A stretch of 64,000 bases of DNA, taken from the NCBI GenBank assembly GCA_949318235.1, contig OX439129.1:36691027-36755026 (forward strand). The letters are read 5' to 3'. The stretch comes from Ecdyonurus torrentis. Its lineage: Eukaryota; Arthropoda; Insecta; Ephemeroptera; Heptageniidae. Numbering within the stretch: position 1 is the first letter of the stretch; every line of letters starts with the position of its first letter. Below, piece by piece: positions 38,120 through 49,400 of this stretch. Both the position numbers and the translations under genes were made by a program. A model generated the notes under the pieces. That model was not told the origin of the DNA. It did not search any database and saw only the letters and a program-made list of their open reading frames with translations.

Positions 38120-41100
38120 TTAAACTTGGTATCTGTTCTTAATGGCTGAGCTATTTTTCACCACTAGATCACGATGGAATTGATAACCAATTGTCACCTT
38201 GGCAGGGATTTTCAGACGAGTTTTGAGACGTTGTCTGAAACATAATACAAAAGACTTTTAGCCATACTATAAAATAAAATTTTAATGCATAATGAATAGG
38301 TAATATTATCTACTTTATAACAATAGAAAGATAAAGCAAATTCACTGCCCGATTAACTGTTTTAGTTTAGTCTGAAAATTGATCGAATTGAAACGTCTAA
38401 CTAAGTTAAGTGGTTTGTGCATAAAACATAGTACAGTAGAGGCAATCACCTGACATTGCATGATATAAGTTAAAGGCATAATGCACTTTTTTAAACATCC
38501 TTTAGAATACTAGGTCAATAATTTACATATCTTATTATGGCTGAATTAGACATGAACGCGTTGATTTTGTATTTATTTTCATTTATTTTCCATTTGACGG
38601 TTGAAATAAAACTTAACTGACGTCACAATGTACCGGTGACTGTGATTGGCTGACTTATCACGTGACCAGACCCAGTGGCTGTGATTCGCTGATGAGTCAG
38701 CCAATCACAGTCACCCGTCAAGTCACGTGATAAGTCAGCCAATCACAGTCACCGGTACATTGTGACGTCAGATAAGTTTTATTTCAACCGTCAAAATGAA
38801 AATTAATAAAAATAAATACAAAATCAACGCGTTTGTGTCTAATTCATGGATAATAAGGTATGTTAATTATCAATCTAGTATTCTAAATAATAACAAAATA
38901 AGTGCATAAGGGCTTTAAGAGCCAATGATTATTGCATTGACAAAATAAACAATTTTCACTATAAAGGTAATCTCCCATTCACCCCACATCTTTCATTTTA
39001 CTTTGTCAAGTATTTTCATGGTGTTTATGAGCCCCAAATCCTCCACTCCTTTAAAAGCAACTCATTTTAATACCAACGTCAAATAAAAACATAAGTAAAG
39101 TTGTTTTGAAGTTGTCATTTTCTTGGCAAACTGGAGCACATAGACTAAGGTTTGTCAAGAAGCTTATGAAAATACTGCTAATTCCATTATTACTTACACA
39201 ATAAATAAAACCCTGCAAGTTTATTTGTTTATTTTTATGTGAAGTTCTTTTCACTGTTATTATTAAAACTTAACTATCATCATTGGTCTTGCACAGACAA
39301 ACACATACCCAATTTCAATAATACTAGACGTTCTACTTCCATCTGCTGTCCACAAGCCAATTTTGTCTCCCTTCTGACGAATGTTCATAACTGCACCACA
39401 CACATCATCACTGTAGTCATCAAATGCCTCCCCAATCAGGCACAGCATCTAAATCAAATCAAAATACTCATTTTACAAAACAATTTCTTTTCTTTTTTTG
39501 TAAACTTTCATAGAATAGGCATTACAATTAGTACAAAGTACATGATTGACAGACCAATAGTAATTAAATTTGCTTTCAACAAAATAAAAGAAAAAACATA
39601 CATAGCATATTGATGTACCCTTTCAAAGTTTGATAATTTAGGAGTCATTGCCTTTTTTTTATTTTATTATTATTATTATTATTATTTTTACTCTAAAGGT
39701 GCATTCACATATTCATTTTTTTTCTAGCAGCACAATCATTGTTTCCATTTATAACAATGGTTTTGCTGTTTGCCCAGGCATTTTTACCTAGAATGAAGAG
39801 AAGAACCACCACCCACCACTAATGTCTGCTGCACTTGAAAACACCAGCAATGTTTTACCCCAATTTAAATAATTATAATATTTACAAATAATAATGAAAC
39901 TTAAAAACAACCCCCCCCCCCCCACACACAAAAAAAGGAATTGAAAATCACACACCTACACCTTGTATCATTCACATAGTGTGAAAATACAACGTCCGTC
40001 AACGGATATTGACGGTTACGCGAATTTGTTGGTAGCACATGAGAAAAAAAAATTCCCATTACTGCGCATGCGCGGGAAAACTGACGGATACCGATGGATC
40101 GAGCTGCACTAATATAAACATATCGCCCCTTTCACATGCGTTATGGTTGACGGATACTGACGGATGGAGCTGCGCTTATGTAAATAAATGCAACTGTTCA
40201 CATGCACCAGTCGCTACCTGTCAGTACCAGTCATTTTGACAGATAGCGATGGGTAGAAAAGCTGGGTGTTGCCAGCATTGCCTGTCACTATGTCAGTTTT
40301 AAAACCATGTGAAAGGGGGTTCATTTTTTTGCATAATAAACAAGTTGCAACAATACTTTTTCAACTTTGTTTACCCGTCGACGGACGATAAATTTATGCA
40401 TCATTCGAATGATACTTTAAGGTGCATTCACATATTTATTTATTTCTTTTAACTTTGTGCAGCATTTCCTCAGAAAATCGATTCTTTCATAATCCCCCTC
40501 TTTTTTTTATTAAATTTGCTTTACAAAATGCTGAAGACAATTTTATTTTCCAGGGCAATGGCTACCTCTGCTAGACTTTTCTGTAACTTTACGGGATAAC
40601 AAAATATTGGTGCGCACAAATGCAGACTTTTAAAAACACTTTTTTTTATGGGGGGGGGGGGGGGGGGGGGGAGGTAGTATAACAAATATGTGAATGCTCC
40701 TTTAAAATCACCTAAATTAGATGCTTTTTTAAAAATTCAAGATTGTTCATTTCGGAGGGCAAGATGAACAAACTTTTCTCAAGCCTATATTGTATCTTGT
40801 AGTGTAAGATTTTCATCAGCATTCTTTTGAGGCTTTTGGAAATGGCTCATTCTAAAAGGACAGTATTATAATATTATAAAATAAAATATCAAAGAAGCAT
40901 AAATAAGAGCCTCAAAGTTCAGTTTAAAGCTTAATTAAAATAAATTTAAAAGGTTCAACAATCTACTGGTATCTATCTTTAAGAGTTTATTTTTGATGAT
41001 TCTGAAAGGGTACACAAAAGAAACGGATGTTGAGAGGGTTTCATACCACTTCAAGCCAGCAGTTGTCTAGTTCTGGTCCACGTTGTTTCCTATCCAACGA

Positions 41101-42341
41101 GATAAGCCAACGACCTCCATTTTTATTGCCTGGATCCTCCCACATGGGACGGACTCCCTGCTTGAAAAGGGAATAGTCTGTACCTTGACGTAGCTCACTA
41201 GCAGGCTTAATGTGATTCACCAAACTATAAAATAGTAAGATACAATTATAAAGTAACATTTTAAACACAGTTTAATCAAAAATACTTACGACCAAAAGTC
41301 TTCCACTGTGTTAAAAGTATAAATTTCTACTTGGTTATCTTCCCAGCTCTTGTTACGATCATTTTCATAAAACCAAAGAGTCCATGCACACTGCAGAGGA
41401 TGCTTGACTACTTCTTGAGGAACAGTATCAATTTGATTACTAGCTTCTGACTTCTCTTTTTCCATCTGGAAGGAAAGTAGGACAAATTAACACATTGTAA
41501 TTTTTAAAATTATTTTTATAGTAATGTATGGTAACGGAAGACTAAAAATATTGATTTGAAACTATGAAAACGCCTATTTTTTTGTTTAACGTATTATAAA
41601 CGAAAATAGAGCACTTCCATATGAGGGCAATGAGTCACATTGGAATCCACGTTTCCCGGTGAAATCAGAGCAAGAAGTTTGTAACAAAATCATGCAATTT
41701 CTACAGAACATTGCAGAATAATAATAAGACCAAATAAACGTTGGCAAAAAAGTTATATTTTTTATCTGTTAAAAGTTAAAGGTTTTTCAGCTAAAACTCG
41801 TATAATTTACCTCTTCTGTGGCAGAACTTTGTCTCACTGCAGCAGCCATGTCAACGCGGTCGCAGTCCTTACGTGAATTTGCTGAACTACACTTACTTAA
41901 CTCACTTGCTGGCTTACTCAAATTGGTAGATTTTGTTGTATCTTGAGCTGACCATCTGTACATTTTCGAGTCAAAGGCTCGTGGCTTGAAACTGGATGCT
42001 CCTGACCTCTCTGAAAGAAAAATGGAAATGAATGGAAACATTAAACTTTTATTTAGCCATCTTTTGGTTCTTTTGGTAAATGTTTGCAATAAGTGGACTG
42101 AAAAAACAGAAAATTTTGAAAAATCAGTTGGTTTTGCTTTTGTTTGGGAGATCATGTTCGACGGTGTTTGATGATGAGTAAGAGTTTTAGCAATTAATTT
42201 TAAATTTCCTAAATTCAAGCGTTTAAATTTTTGTAAGTATGTAAATAGGCTTTATAGCTATAGTACGTAATTATATAATTATGTATATAAAGTATGTATT
42301 ATGTATTTTTATGTAATATCATACATACCTGTGAACTGCAT
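38120..42341 (-). CDS. eIF4E: Translation initiation factor eIF4E (class I)
   Basis: Six exons, minus strand: 42341-42329, 42010-41811, 41465-41290, 41224-41047, 39448-39309, 38234-38120; 273 residues. All junctions are GT-AG and in frame. The protein binds the mRNA 5' m7G cap and recruits eIF4G. Cap-sandwich Trps are both present (W112 in NDRNKSW and W158 in RPMWED, with E159), as are W222 (KIGLWTADG), the phosphate-contacting R213/K215/K218, and the dorsal Trp W129 in TVEDFWSL that binds eIF4G and 4E-BP. Retaining both sandwich Trps makes it class I, not 4EHP. Human eIF4E is 217 residues. Here the N-terminus is about 60 residues longer and Ser/Lys-rich, with a 13-base first coding exon (MQFT). 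Internal ATG starts could give shorter forms. Confidence 0.95.
38474..38914. mobile_element. TTAA-flanked foldback element in eIF4E intron 5
   Basis: The left flank TTAA (38470-38473) is followed by AGGCATAATGCACTT, and the right end AAGTGCATAAGGGCT is followed by TTAA (38915-38918). Long arms carry CTTTAGAATACTAG, TGAATTAGACA, CAACGCG and AAATACAAAATCAACGCG in mirror order. Each arm carries a perfect CRE (TGACGTCA, 38618 and 38763), a CACGTG E-box (38659 and 38724) and CCAAT boxes. No transposase. A second copy of the family is at 49,023-49,723. Confidence 0.8.
39693..40706. mobile_element. Inverted-repeat-bounded element in eIF4E intron 4
   Basis: Bounded by AAAGGTGCATTCACATAT (left) and ATATGTGAATGCTCCTTT (right), with an extra internal copy of the left end at about 40,415-40,434. 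The interior is GC-richer, with repeated GACGGATAC / GACGGATGGAGCTGC units and a 22-base G run (40,650-40,671). It has no protein frame that I recognise. Probably a non-autonomous DNA transposon, possibly composite. Confidence 0.55.
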
Positions 42342-43338
42342 GACTGAAGTTGAAAAACTTCACTAACGAATTTAGGAAGAGGAAGCTTCTCTTCGTTCCT
42401 GCCGTTTCATACTATTTAAATTTCAAACTACAAAGTCACAAATAACGTTGTTGTTTTTTAAATGTTTGTTTTGTAGCTTTTGTGTGCAATGGTTACCATG
42501 ACAACGTAGTATGTATGTATATGTATGTATATTATGTTCATAATATTCATACCGGTACACATGCACTACTGTACTGCAGTACATGTATCATTCATACATA
42601 CTTTTGCCCGATTCCCTTTTGTAGGTACATACATACATACATATTGTACATAATATAGATATTACATATTTGCATTATGTACATACATATGATGACAACA
42701 TGATATGTACATATCGGTATGCAATATTTAGATATGTACATACTGTTTCTGCCTTTACATACGTATGTATCGTATCATATATGTAAATATGTACATACGT
42801 ATGCAGTATGTACATACACTCACATATCACATATGTATAATATAGTAGAATTATATAATAAAATAATAATATAATGTAATATATTAATATAATACCCTAT
42901 ATCATATGGATATATCATGTACATATGTACATACCACATACCTACCTTCATTCATATACATACATGTTACAACTTTTGATAAATATCACTATTATATATA
43001 TATAGTAAATAGTGATACTGAGAATTCGTGATAGTTTATTATCATCTGAGACTGCGACATCCCATTATATTAATACAAATTACAGATCGACATTATACAG
43101 AGACAATTCAGTCAGCATACATAAGTCAATTATACGGTCACATAGAATACAGAACTCTATCTTCACAAACAAATAGAGCACACATATTCTATCATGACAC
43201 ATACATAATGTTGTGTGTACATATATGTACAGTACACTGGTCCTAAATAAATCTGACCGTTTGTGTTAAAGTTCCCCATATACTGTACTGTATAATATAT
43301 GGTACTCGCACACGCTATATATATGTACGTATGTATAT

Positions 43339-43715
43339 TGATGTCTCAGCGTGAAAAGCGAGCATCTACACTTTCTAGTTTTGCAACAAAACGACTATCT
43401 ACAATCTACACTTTCTGCCGACGAGCATCTGCAATGTTAAGTTTATGGCCGCTAATCCAGTTACAGCGCTGCTCGGAAAGTGTAAATAGTCTTCTTCTTC
43501 TTTTCTTTTCTTTTTCTTTCTTTCTTTTTTTTTTTTTTTTTGCAAAACTGGAAAGTGTACAGCTCTGGCCACTAGTTTGAGAACGATTTGTATAGTCAAC
43601 CCGCAACCACAATAATGCTATCTTAATGAGAAAACACAGCAAGCACCACTGCCCCGTTCTCAAACTAGTGGCCAGAGCTGTACATGCTCTCTTTTGACAT
43701 GGAAGCATCTATATA
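43339..43715. mobile_element. Second copy of the ATCTACACTTTCC foldback MITE, with an insertion
   Basis: Collinear, in reverse orientation, with the element at 27,854-28,061: GAGCATCTACACTTTCTAG, ACAAAACGACTATCTAC, GCATCTGCAATGTTAAG, TTATGGCCGCTA, GCTGCTCGGAAAGTGTA, then CATGCTCTCTTTTGACA. The right arm is interrupted by a pyrimidine tract (43,492-43,541) and by the 121-base TA-flanked element. Confidence 0.8.
43560..43680. mobile_element. 121-base Tc1/mariner-type MITE, nested
   Basis: Perfect 26-base terminal inverted repeats starting CAGCTCTGGCCACTAG and flanked on both sides by TA (43558-43559, 43681-43682). TA duplication is the signature of Tc1/mariner-type integration. It sits inside the right arm of the older foldback element. 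Removing it together with one TA restores continuity with the intact copy at 27,854-28,061, so the target duplication is real. Confidence 0.85.
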
Positions 43716-44210
43716 AATAACATTTGGAGAGAGGAACACTGCAGTCAGATTTTTTCAAGACCTGTAGTTATACTTATGTACAGCTACGTAGTAAAAAACT
43801 TAAAATCATATTACTGTTGTAATATTAAGTTGAACAATGTGAATATTATATTGAGTTGTGGTTACATGTTATGGTAACCATCGCACACAAAAGCAACAAA
43901 TCAAACATTTAACATTAAGTTGTATGGAACTAAGATTTTTATTTTTAGTTTACCACCTGTACCTACAAACAGAAACAGACAATGTCACATAAAATTTTAC
44001 TGGGTTACCTTATGGCAGTTTCTGTTTGATATTCATGTGTAAACTATGGCATTGCTCTATATGAATACCGTACATGATATTTTCATGTTTTTCTATAAGG
44101 CAATGGAGTAAAATTTTGTATTGAAATGTCTTGTACATAATATGTACAGTTTCAGACAAATGAAAGGTAACAATTTAAATATAGTGCTATCAGGCTACTT
44201 CATACCCTAT

Positions 44211-45283
44211 TGCCCTTTCTACACCTAGGCTCTATTTAAATCAACTATACTTAAATACATGTATTTAAATGGAGGAACTTCTACACCAGCCATTTAAGTA
44301 TGCGCAAATGCCCTCTATATGTCGTTTTGGAACTGATAAAACAGTAAAAGACGGTCAGCCGCTTTCATCAGCTGGCCAAAATTTTGGTACCTTTGGTTTT
44401 TAGTTTTTTACACTAAAAACATTAAAAAAAATTAAAATAAGTAGCTCGATTCTGTGTATTATAAGCAAAATAAAATAATAAAATTGATATTTAGAAAACT
44501 AACGTCTAATATATCTTGCAAAGTGTAGGCATTTTCGGAAATCTGCACTGCACTCTGCATACGTATAATTAAGCCCCAACTATGTAATGTGTGTAATTGT
44601 ACTAATTGTAATTAAAGGTGGGGGTTTATTCCGCTGAAAAGTTTTGGAAGAGATCTCCAAAACACTATATAGCAATATAGCACCTCCAATATTTCTTTCA
44701 TCCCTTTTTATTTGATGAATAGAAATAAATCCCCTAAATCAAATTTAAAATATTTTTTTCTCAGTTCCTCCTATGACAAAACTTACATAAATGCATGCGT
44801 ATATACGCTTCGACGCCATACTGGAGCAATGAATAACATTCATCATGCACCAGGACAACCGTGTGGTTATTATATAGATTTTTTAATAAATTTGAAATTG
44901 CAGTTTAATTATTTTTTTTATTCACATATGTACTTGAAAAAATAAATCTAATAAAACCTGATAATTAGCATCATTGCTCTCAAAAATATTGCAAAACATT
45001 TAAAATTTATAAAATATTGTGTCATTTATCCACCTGCCATGTTATTTAGTGCTCCTACATGGTGTGCATGAATGCAAACACCCTATATTAATTCATAATT
45101 TGCCGCCAAATCGCTAAATTTCGTGCGCTTTTCCGCCATATTGCTCACTTTAAATACAGGCCTTTATTTAAATGGGGGTCTGGGGTGGACTTAAATACAC
45201 CCCTCATTTAAATAGAGTGCGCACTTCTACACTACCCATTTAAATAGAGGAGCTCTATTTAAATAACTGGTGTAGACTAGGCA
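44211..45283. mobile_element. Inner inverted-repeat unit rich in ATTTAAAT
   Basis: The ends TGCCCTTTCTACACC and GGTGTAGACTAGGCA are imperfect inverted repeats. Just inside are repeated TCTATTTAAAT / ATTTAAATAGAG blocks on both sides. It lies inside the 2.2-kb TA-flanked element, presumably a separate nested insertion. Boundaries are approximate and no target duplication was found. Confidence 0.5.
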
Positions 45284-45475
45284 TATGTTAATTGTGTCTC
45301 CGTTTTCAAGCACATTGCTGTTTTCGACAACCAGGGGGCTCTGGCTGACATCGCGAACACCCCACCCACCCACCCTCACACGATGCATTCGAACACTCAT
45401 CCCTCCCTTTTGTACATAACATTTTGCCTTTTTCTTATAAATATATTTTTTTCTTTTGCGCGATCTTTTTCAAGA

Positions 45476-45876
45476 GGAGGTGAAAACTATAATGCATTAC
45501 TTGACTTATAATTGTCGTAGAATCATGAATGCATGAAACGAGAAAATAAGTTATTTTTTTCCAAAACTATGTAATAAATGATAAAATTAAGGCTATCATG
45601 AATATTTAAGAAAGTTAATATTTCGATTGAATTTTATTACTCCTGCGGTTTCATGCTGTGACTACCCTTTTCGGTCCTTTTCGGGAGGGAGTGAAAAATA
45701 TCAATGCATTACTTGACTTCTAATTGTCGTAGAATCACGAATGAAACGAGAAAATAAGTTATTTTTTTACAAAACTATTTAATAAATGATAAAATTAAGG
45801 CTATCATGAATATTTGAGAAAGTTAATATTTCGATTGAATTTTTATTACTCTTGCGATTTCACGCTGTGACTACCC
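45476..45876 (+). repeat. 200-base direct tandem duplication
   Basis: Copy 1 (about 45,476-45,667) and copy 2 (about 45,683-45,876) share AATGCATTACTTGACTT, TAATTGTCGTAGAATCA, ATAAATGATAAAATTAAGG and GCTGTGACTACCC in the same order, with only scattered differences. Confidence 0.85.
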
Positions 45877-46470
45877 TAAATACCCTTCCGGTTGCCTCGT
45901 CCCCCTCCTCCCCCGTTGGAGGGAGATTGTAAATTTTTCTTTCATACTAAAAAAGACCTTTCGAGAGTAAGAAAAAGGGACAATGAGTACAACTACTGCC
46001 ATCCAGTGAACAGAAACACGATGAGAAAAAACGGCGACATTCCGTCCATATGGTCTAGAGTTATATATATTCTTTATTATATGGTGCTATTTTGTGCGCC
46101 TCAAATTTTATGTGGAAACAACATTGTTGTGTCATATTCTTGTGTTTTGATGTGCGCTCAGGTATAGCGTTATCTATCAGGTGAGCTGCTTTAGCCAACA
46201 AGCCAAACATGCCTCAAGTTGCACGTGAATATGACGTAATAATATAGTTTTCACATAAGCTTGAAGCGCGCAAAAAAGCAGAATCGGGCAAAAAAGAAAC
46301 GGTTACCTTTCATTTGTCTGAAACTGTACACACTAAAATCTTAAAGCAACTATCTTCTCAAAGCTTTTACCTAATTAGCCCCAAACCCAAGTTTGTATCC
46401 ATACACAATGTGTGAAATCAATGTAATATAATTTGGTGCTATGTAATTTGTTTTAGATTAGAGTATCACT

Positions 46471-49400
46471 ATGGCTGACGCAACAAAGTCCCCCACGTGT
46501 TGGACACGACCTAGCGATGTTATGAAAATACGGCGCCTTAATCTGAAGAAAAAAGCACTGCAGGCTCGCATTGACAATGTGCAACCCCGGGGAAATGTTT
46601 TGCAGATGCTTCAGAAGTCTGAGTCGTTTTCACATGTTGAGTCAAAGACACCCTCTAGTCCAGAAAAACGAAAAAATCCTTTTAAGTATGTATGTCAGCT
46701 TGGCTAAAGAAATAATTATGTACTTTTACAAATTATACTATAAGCAAGCCAAAGCAAACATAAAAAATAGTACAATCTAAGTTTTTGCTTGCAATCCTGG
46801 CACAAGGAATTAGAATATGAATGACAGTATTCACATATTCATTTTTTTCCCCATGACATTGCTCAGTAAAATTATATTACAGTTCATATTTAAAACAATG
46901 ATATTACGAGATACCTGTATGATGGAAAAAAGGAATATCTGAAGTCTAAAGACACATTTTTTTTTTATTATTATTGTCCTCTCTCTTTTCTTTTTTCTTC
47001 TTTTTTTTTTTTTTACAAGTTAAATCAAGTTAATTATCAATTATCACCGAGAAATATTGTCTTGATGGCATTTGAGATGTCACAATTGAGCCATTGGTAT
47101 AAAAATTGTTAAGTTTCATCCCTCTAGACTTATTATTATTTTTTTTTTCAGGAGATAATAGGCCTATAGATATTTTTAAAGTTTCCAATAATATGTCTGC
47201 CAGTAATTGAGGCCTGCTATTAATTATATAAGATAATCAGAACTACACCAGGCACATTATTATTACTTTATGCTTTAAGTTGCAGATATTCACATTCAGT
47301 CATTATGAAAATAATAATAGGATTGGGACAGCTATTATGCTGTCTCTGTAGTTAACATTATTATCATTGTATGGTGTATTATGTAGGTCTTTTTGTAATT
47401 ATAAAATTGCTTTCTTGTTTTCTTTTAGACTTAACTTGAGCAAGAGATTTAAAAGCTTTGATTGTGGTCCATCGTCTTGTGACTTTGATGCTTCCAATGA
47501 CAATACACTATTTGAGCTGTTGCACCAGCAAGACTGTGGTAGTAGTCAAGGAAGTTTGTCAGATTCGTTTGCCAATTTTTTAGAGAAAATTACAGATTCA
47601 CAAACTGTAAGTATAGTAACCAGTAATATCAAACTACATATACTGATAATTGTAATTAAAATGACATTTTTGTTTCATTAGTTGCCTGAAAAGCCACAGA
47701 GAAAGAAACAACAATCGTTACCTGTAGATTGGTCCATAAAATCTAGAGTTAGATTTTTCTCAAAGAAGAACTTTGTATGGGCAAAAAATCTCAAGGTAAA
47801 AAGGATTTTATTATTATTATTATTTAAATTAATTTTACATTGAATTTAATATTTAAAGCGATACTTGACCCTAAAAATATGTATTGTTGGTTCTTTTCTT
47901 AAACAATTCAATAGTAATCAGTCGTTTATTTGATTTTTCTAGTCATTGGGATAAGTGAGCCCTGCGAGGGTAATGATATAGTGTACACGCCCCTCTACTA
48001 TGAGAGTAAAAAAAATTGTAGCCCTTGCTCTACCTGCTAAGCTTACCTAAAAAGCCCTTTGAGATTTTTTACTCACACAGTAAAGGAAATCTACTATGTC
48101 AGAGTTTTCCTCTTCATCCTCGCGAGGCTTGCTTATCCCGCGTCCTAGAAAAGTCAAATAAACGACTAATTTCTATTTAATTATTTTAGAGAAGAAAACA
48201 ACAACTTATTTTTAGGATTAAGTATGGCTTCAGTGTGTCACGTATATTTATATATTTTATGATGTGTGTCTCTTTCAGACCTTAGAAGAAGCCTCTGGCA
48301 CTACTGGCTTCACAAGGTGCTTAAACCTGAGTTCTGATGACTGTGGTGCCTCTCCTTCACTTGATACTGGAGCTAATGCTCAGTTTCATCAGTGTTGCCT
48401 GGTATGGCAACACCCGTCACTTCCCTGGCTTAATCTCTTTCCTAGAAGTGGGACAACAGCCAATGCAAAAGTTGCCAGTAAAGCAAATACCTACCCTTTA
48501 GATTCAGCAATGAGAGAATGTTTACAAAAAAATTGGTATGTTTTGTTTCTACATTTCCTTCCTTGTGCAGTACATTCAAATATGCATTTCTATTTATTTA
48601 TTTATGACTGCGTTATGTAGTGGGACTAATTTTAGCAGATAGGATTAAAAAATCAGCTCTTATCAATATTTATACCTGTAGTTTATAAACATTCACTGTT
48701 AATTTTTATGTTTTGACAGGCGAGACAGTTTTAGATCTCTGCTGCAACTAGTAAGAGCTCACCAGTGCCCTTATTTCTATGTTTGTGCCAACAAATTCAC
48801 ATGTCTCTTCCGAGCTGCAGGCACCTCAGGTGTTTCTGAAATACATGCATTAGTCTCACCTACTACCTCAGGATTCCGTAACCTGCTACAGAAAGATGGT
48901 AAATATACTGGCCTATTATGTGATACTAGTACCATATTTGAGTACCTTACCTTTTCAACAAAGGTGATATCATATTGCATATTGATAAGAAACTCACCTA
49001 TATTAACAATGGAAGGAGTTAAAGCCCTTGTCAACTTACTGTACCTTTTTATCATTTAGAATACTAGGTTGATAATTACTATACCTATACCTTATTATTA
49101 ATAAGTTTAAAAAATATATATATATTTAGAAAATAGTTGGTAGAGATTAGAGCACGTTGAATTGAAAATTAATAAAACGTGAAAATTCTCTAATTTAAAT
49201 AGTAAATTGGGACAAGGGATCAAATATTCTAGCTTTAGCTAGTTAAAAAGTAGACGTTAAAGGGATGGAGGTATAGTGTCAAAATAAAATACGATGTGCC
49301 TAGCATCTCACGTTCTCACACTACGTCAAAGACACAACATTATAAAACAGCATCAGACTTACTCTTTGCCTTAGACCGGTTACCTTATTAGACCTATACC

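Larger units (their letters stand above)
44147..46326. mobile_element. 2.2-kb Tc1/mariner-like non-autonomous element
   Basis: Perfect 25-base terminal inverted repeats beginning CAGTTTCAGACAAATG on the left and its complement on the right, both abutted by TA (44145-44146, 46327-46328). No transposase frame with a DDE signature is visible, so it is non-autonomous or a composite. It encloses another inverted-repeat unit (44,211-45,283) and a 200-base tandem duplication (45,476-45,876). Confidence 0.8.
42342..46470. other. Divergent intergenic block between eIF4E and DONSON, mostly transposon-derived
   Basis: Contains TGTA/TACA-rich simple sequence (about 42,505-42,960), the foldback pair at 43,339-43,715 with a nested 121-base element, and a 2.2-kb TA-flanked element (44,147-46,326) that fills most of the DONSON side. 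No gene recognised. A TTGTTTTAG acceptor just before 46,456 suggests that DONSON has an upstream untranslated exon. Confidence 0.6.

Noticed and set aside
39239..39613. 124-codon plus-strand frame over eIF4E exon 5
   Set aside because: Antisense shadow of the eIF4E exon with random flanking codons.
43399..43708. Lys/Arg-rich minus-strand frames near 43.5 kb
   Set aside because: They translate the pyrimidine tract and MITE arms; no gene.
45892..46167. 91-codon open frame inside the TA-flanked element, considered as a transposase remnant or DONSON exon
   Set aside because: No DDE or helix-turn-helix features, no start codon, no convincing splice sites, and no similarity to DONSON.
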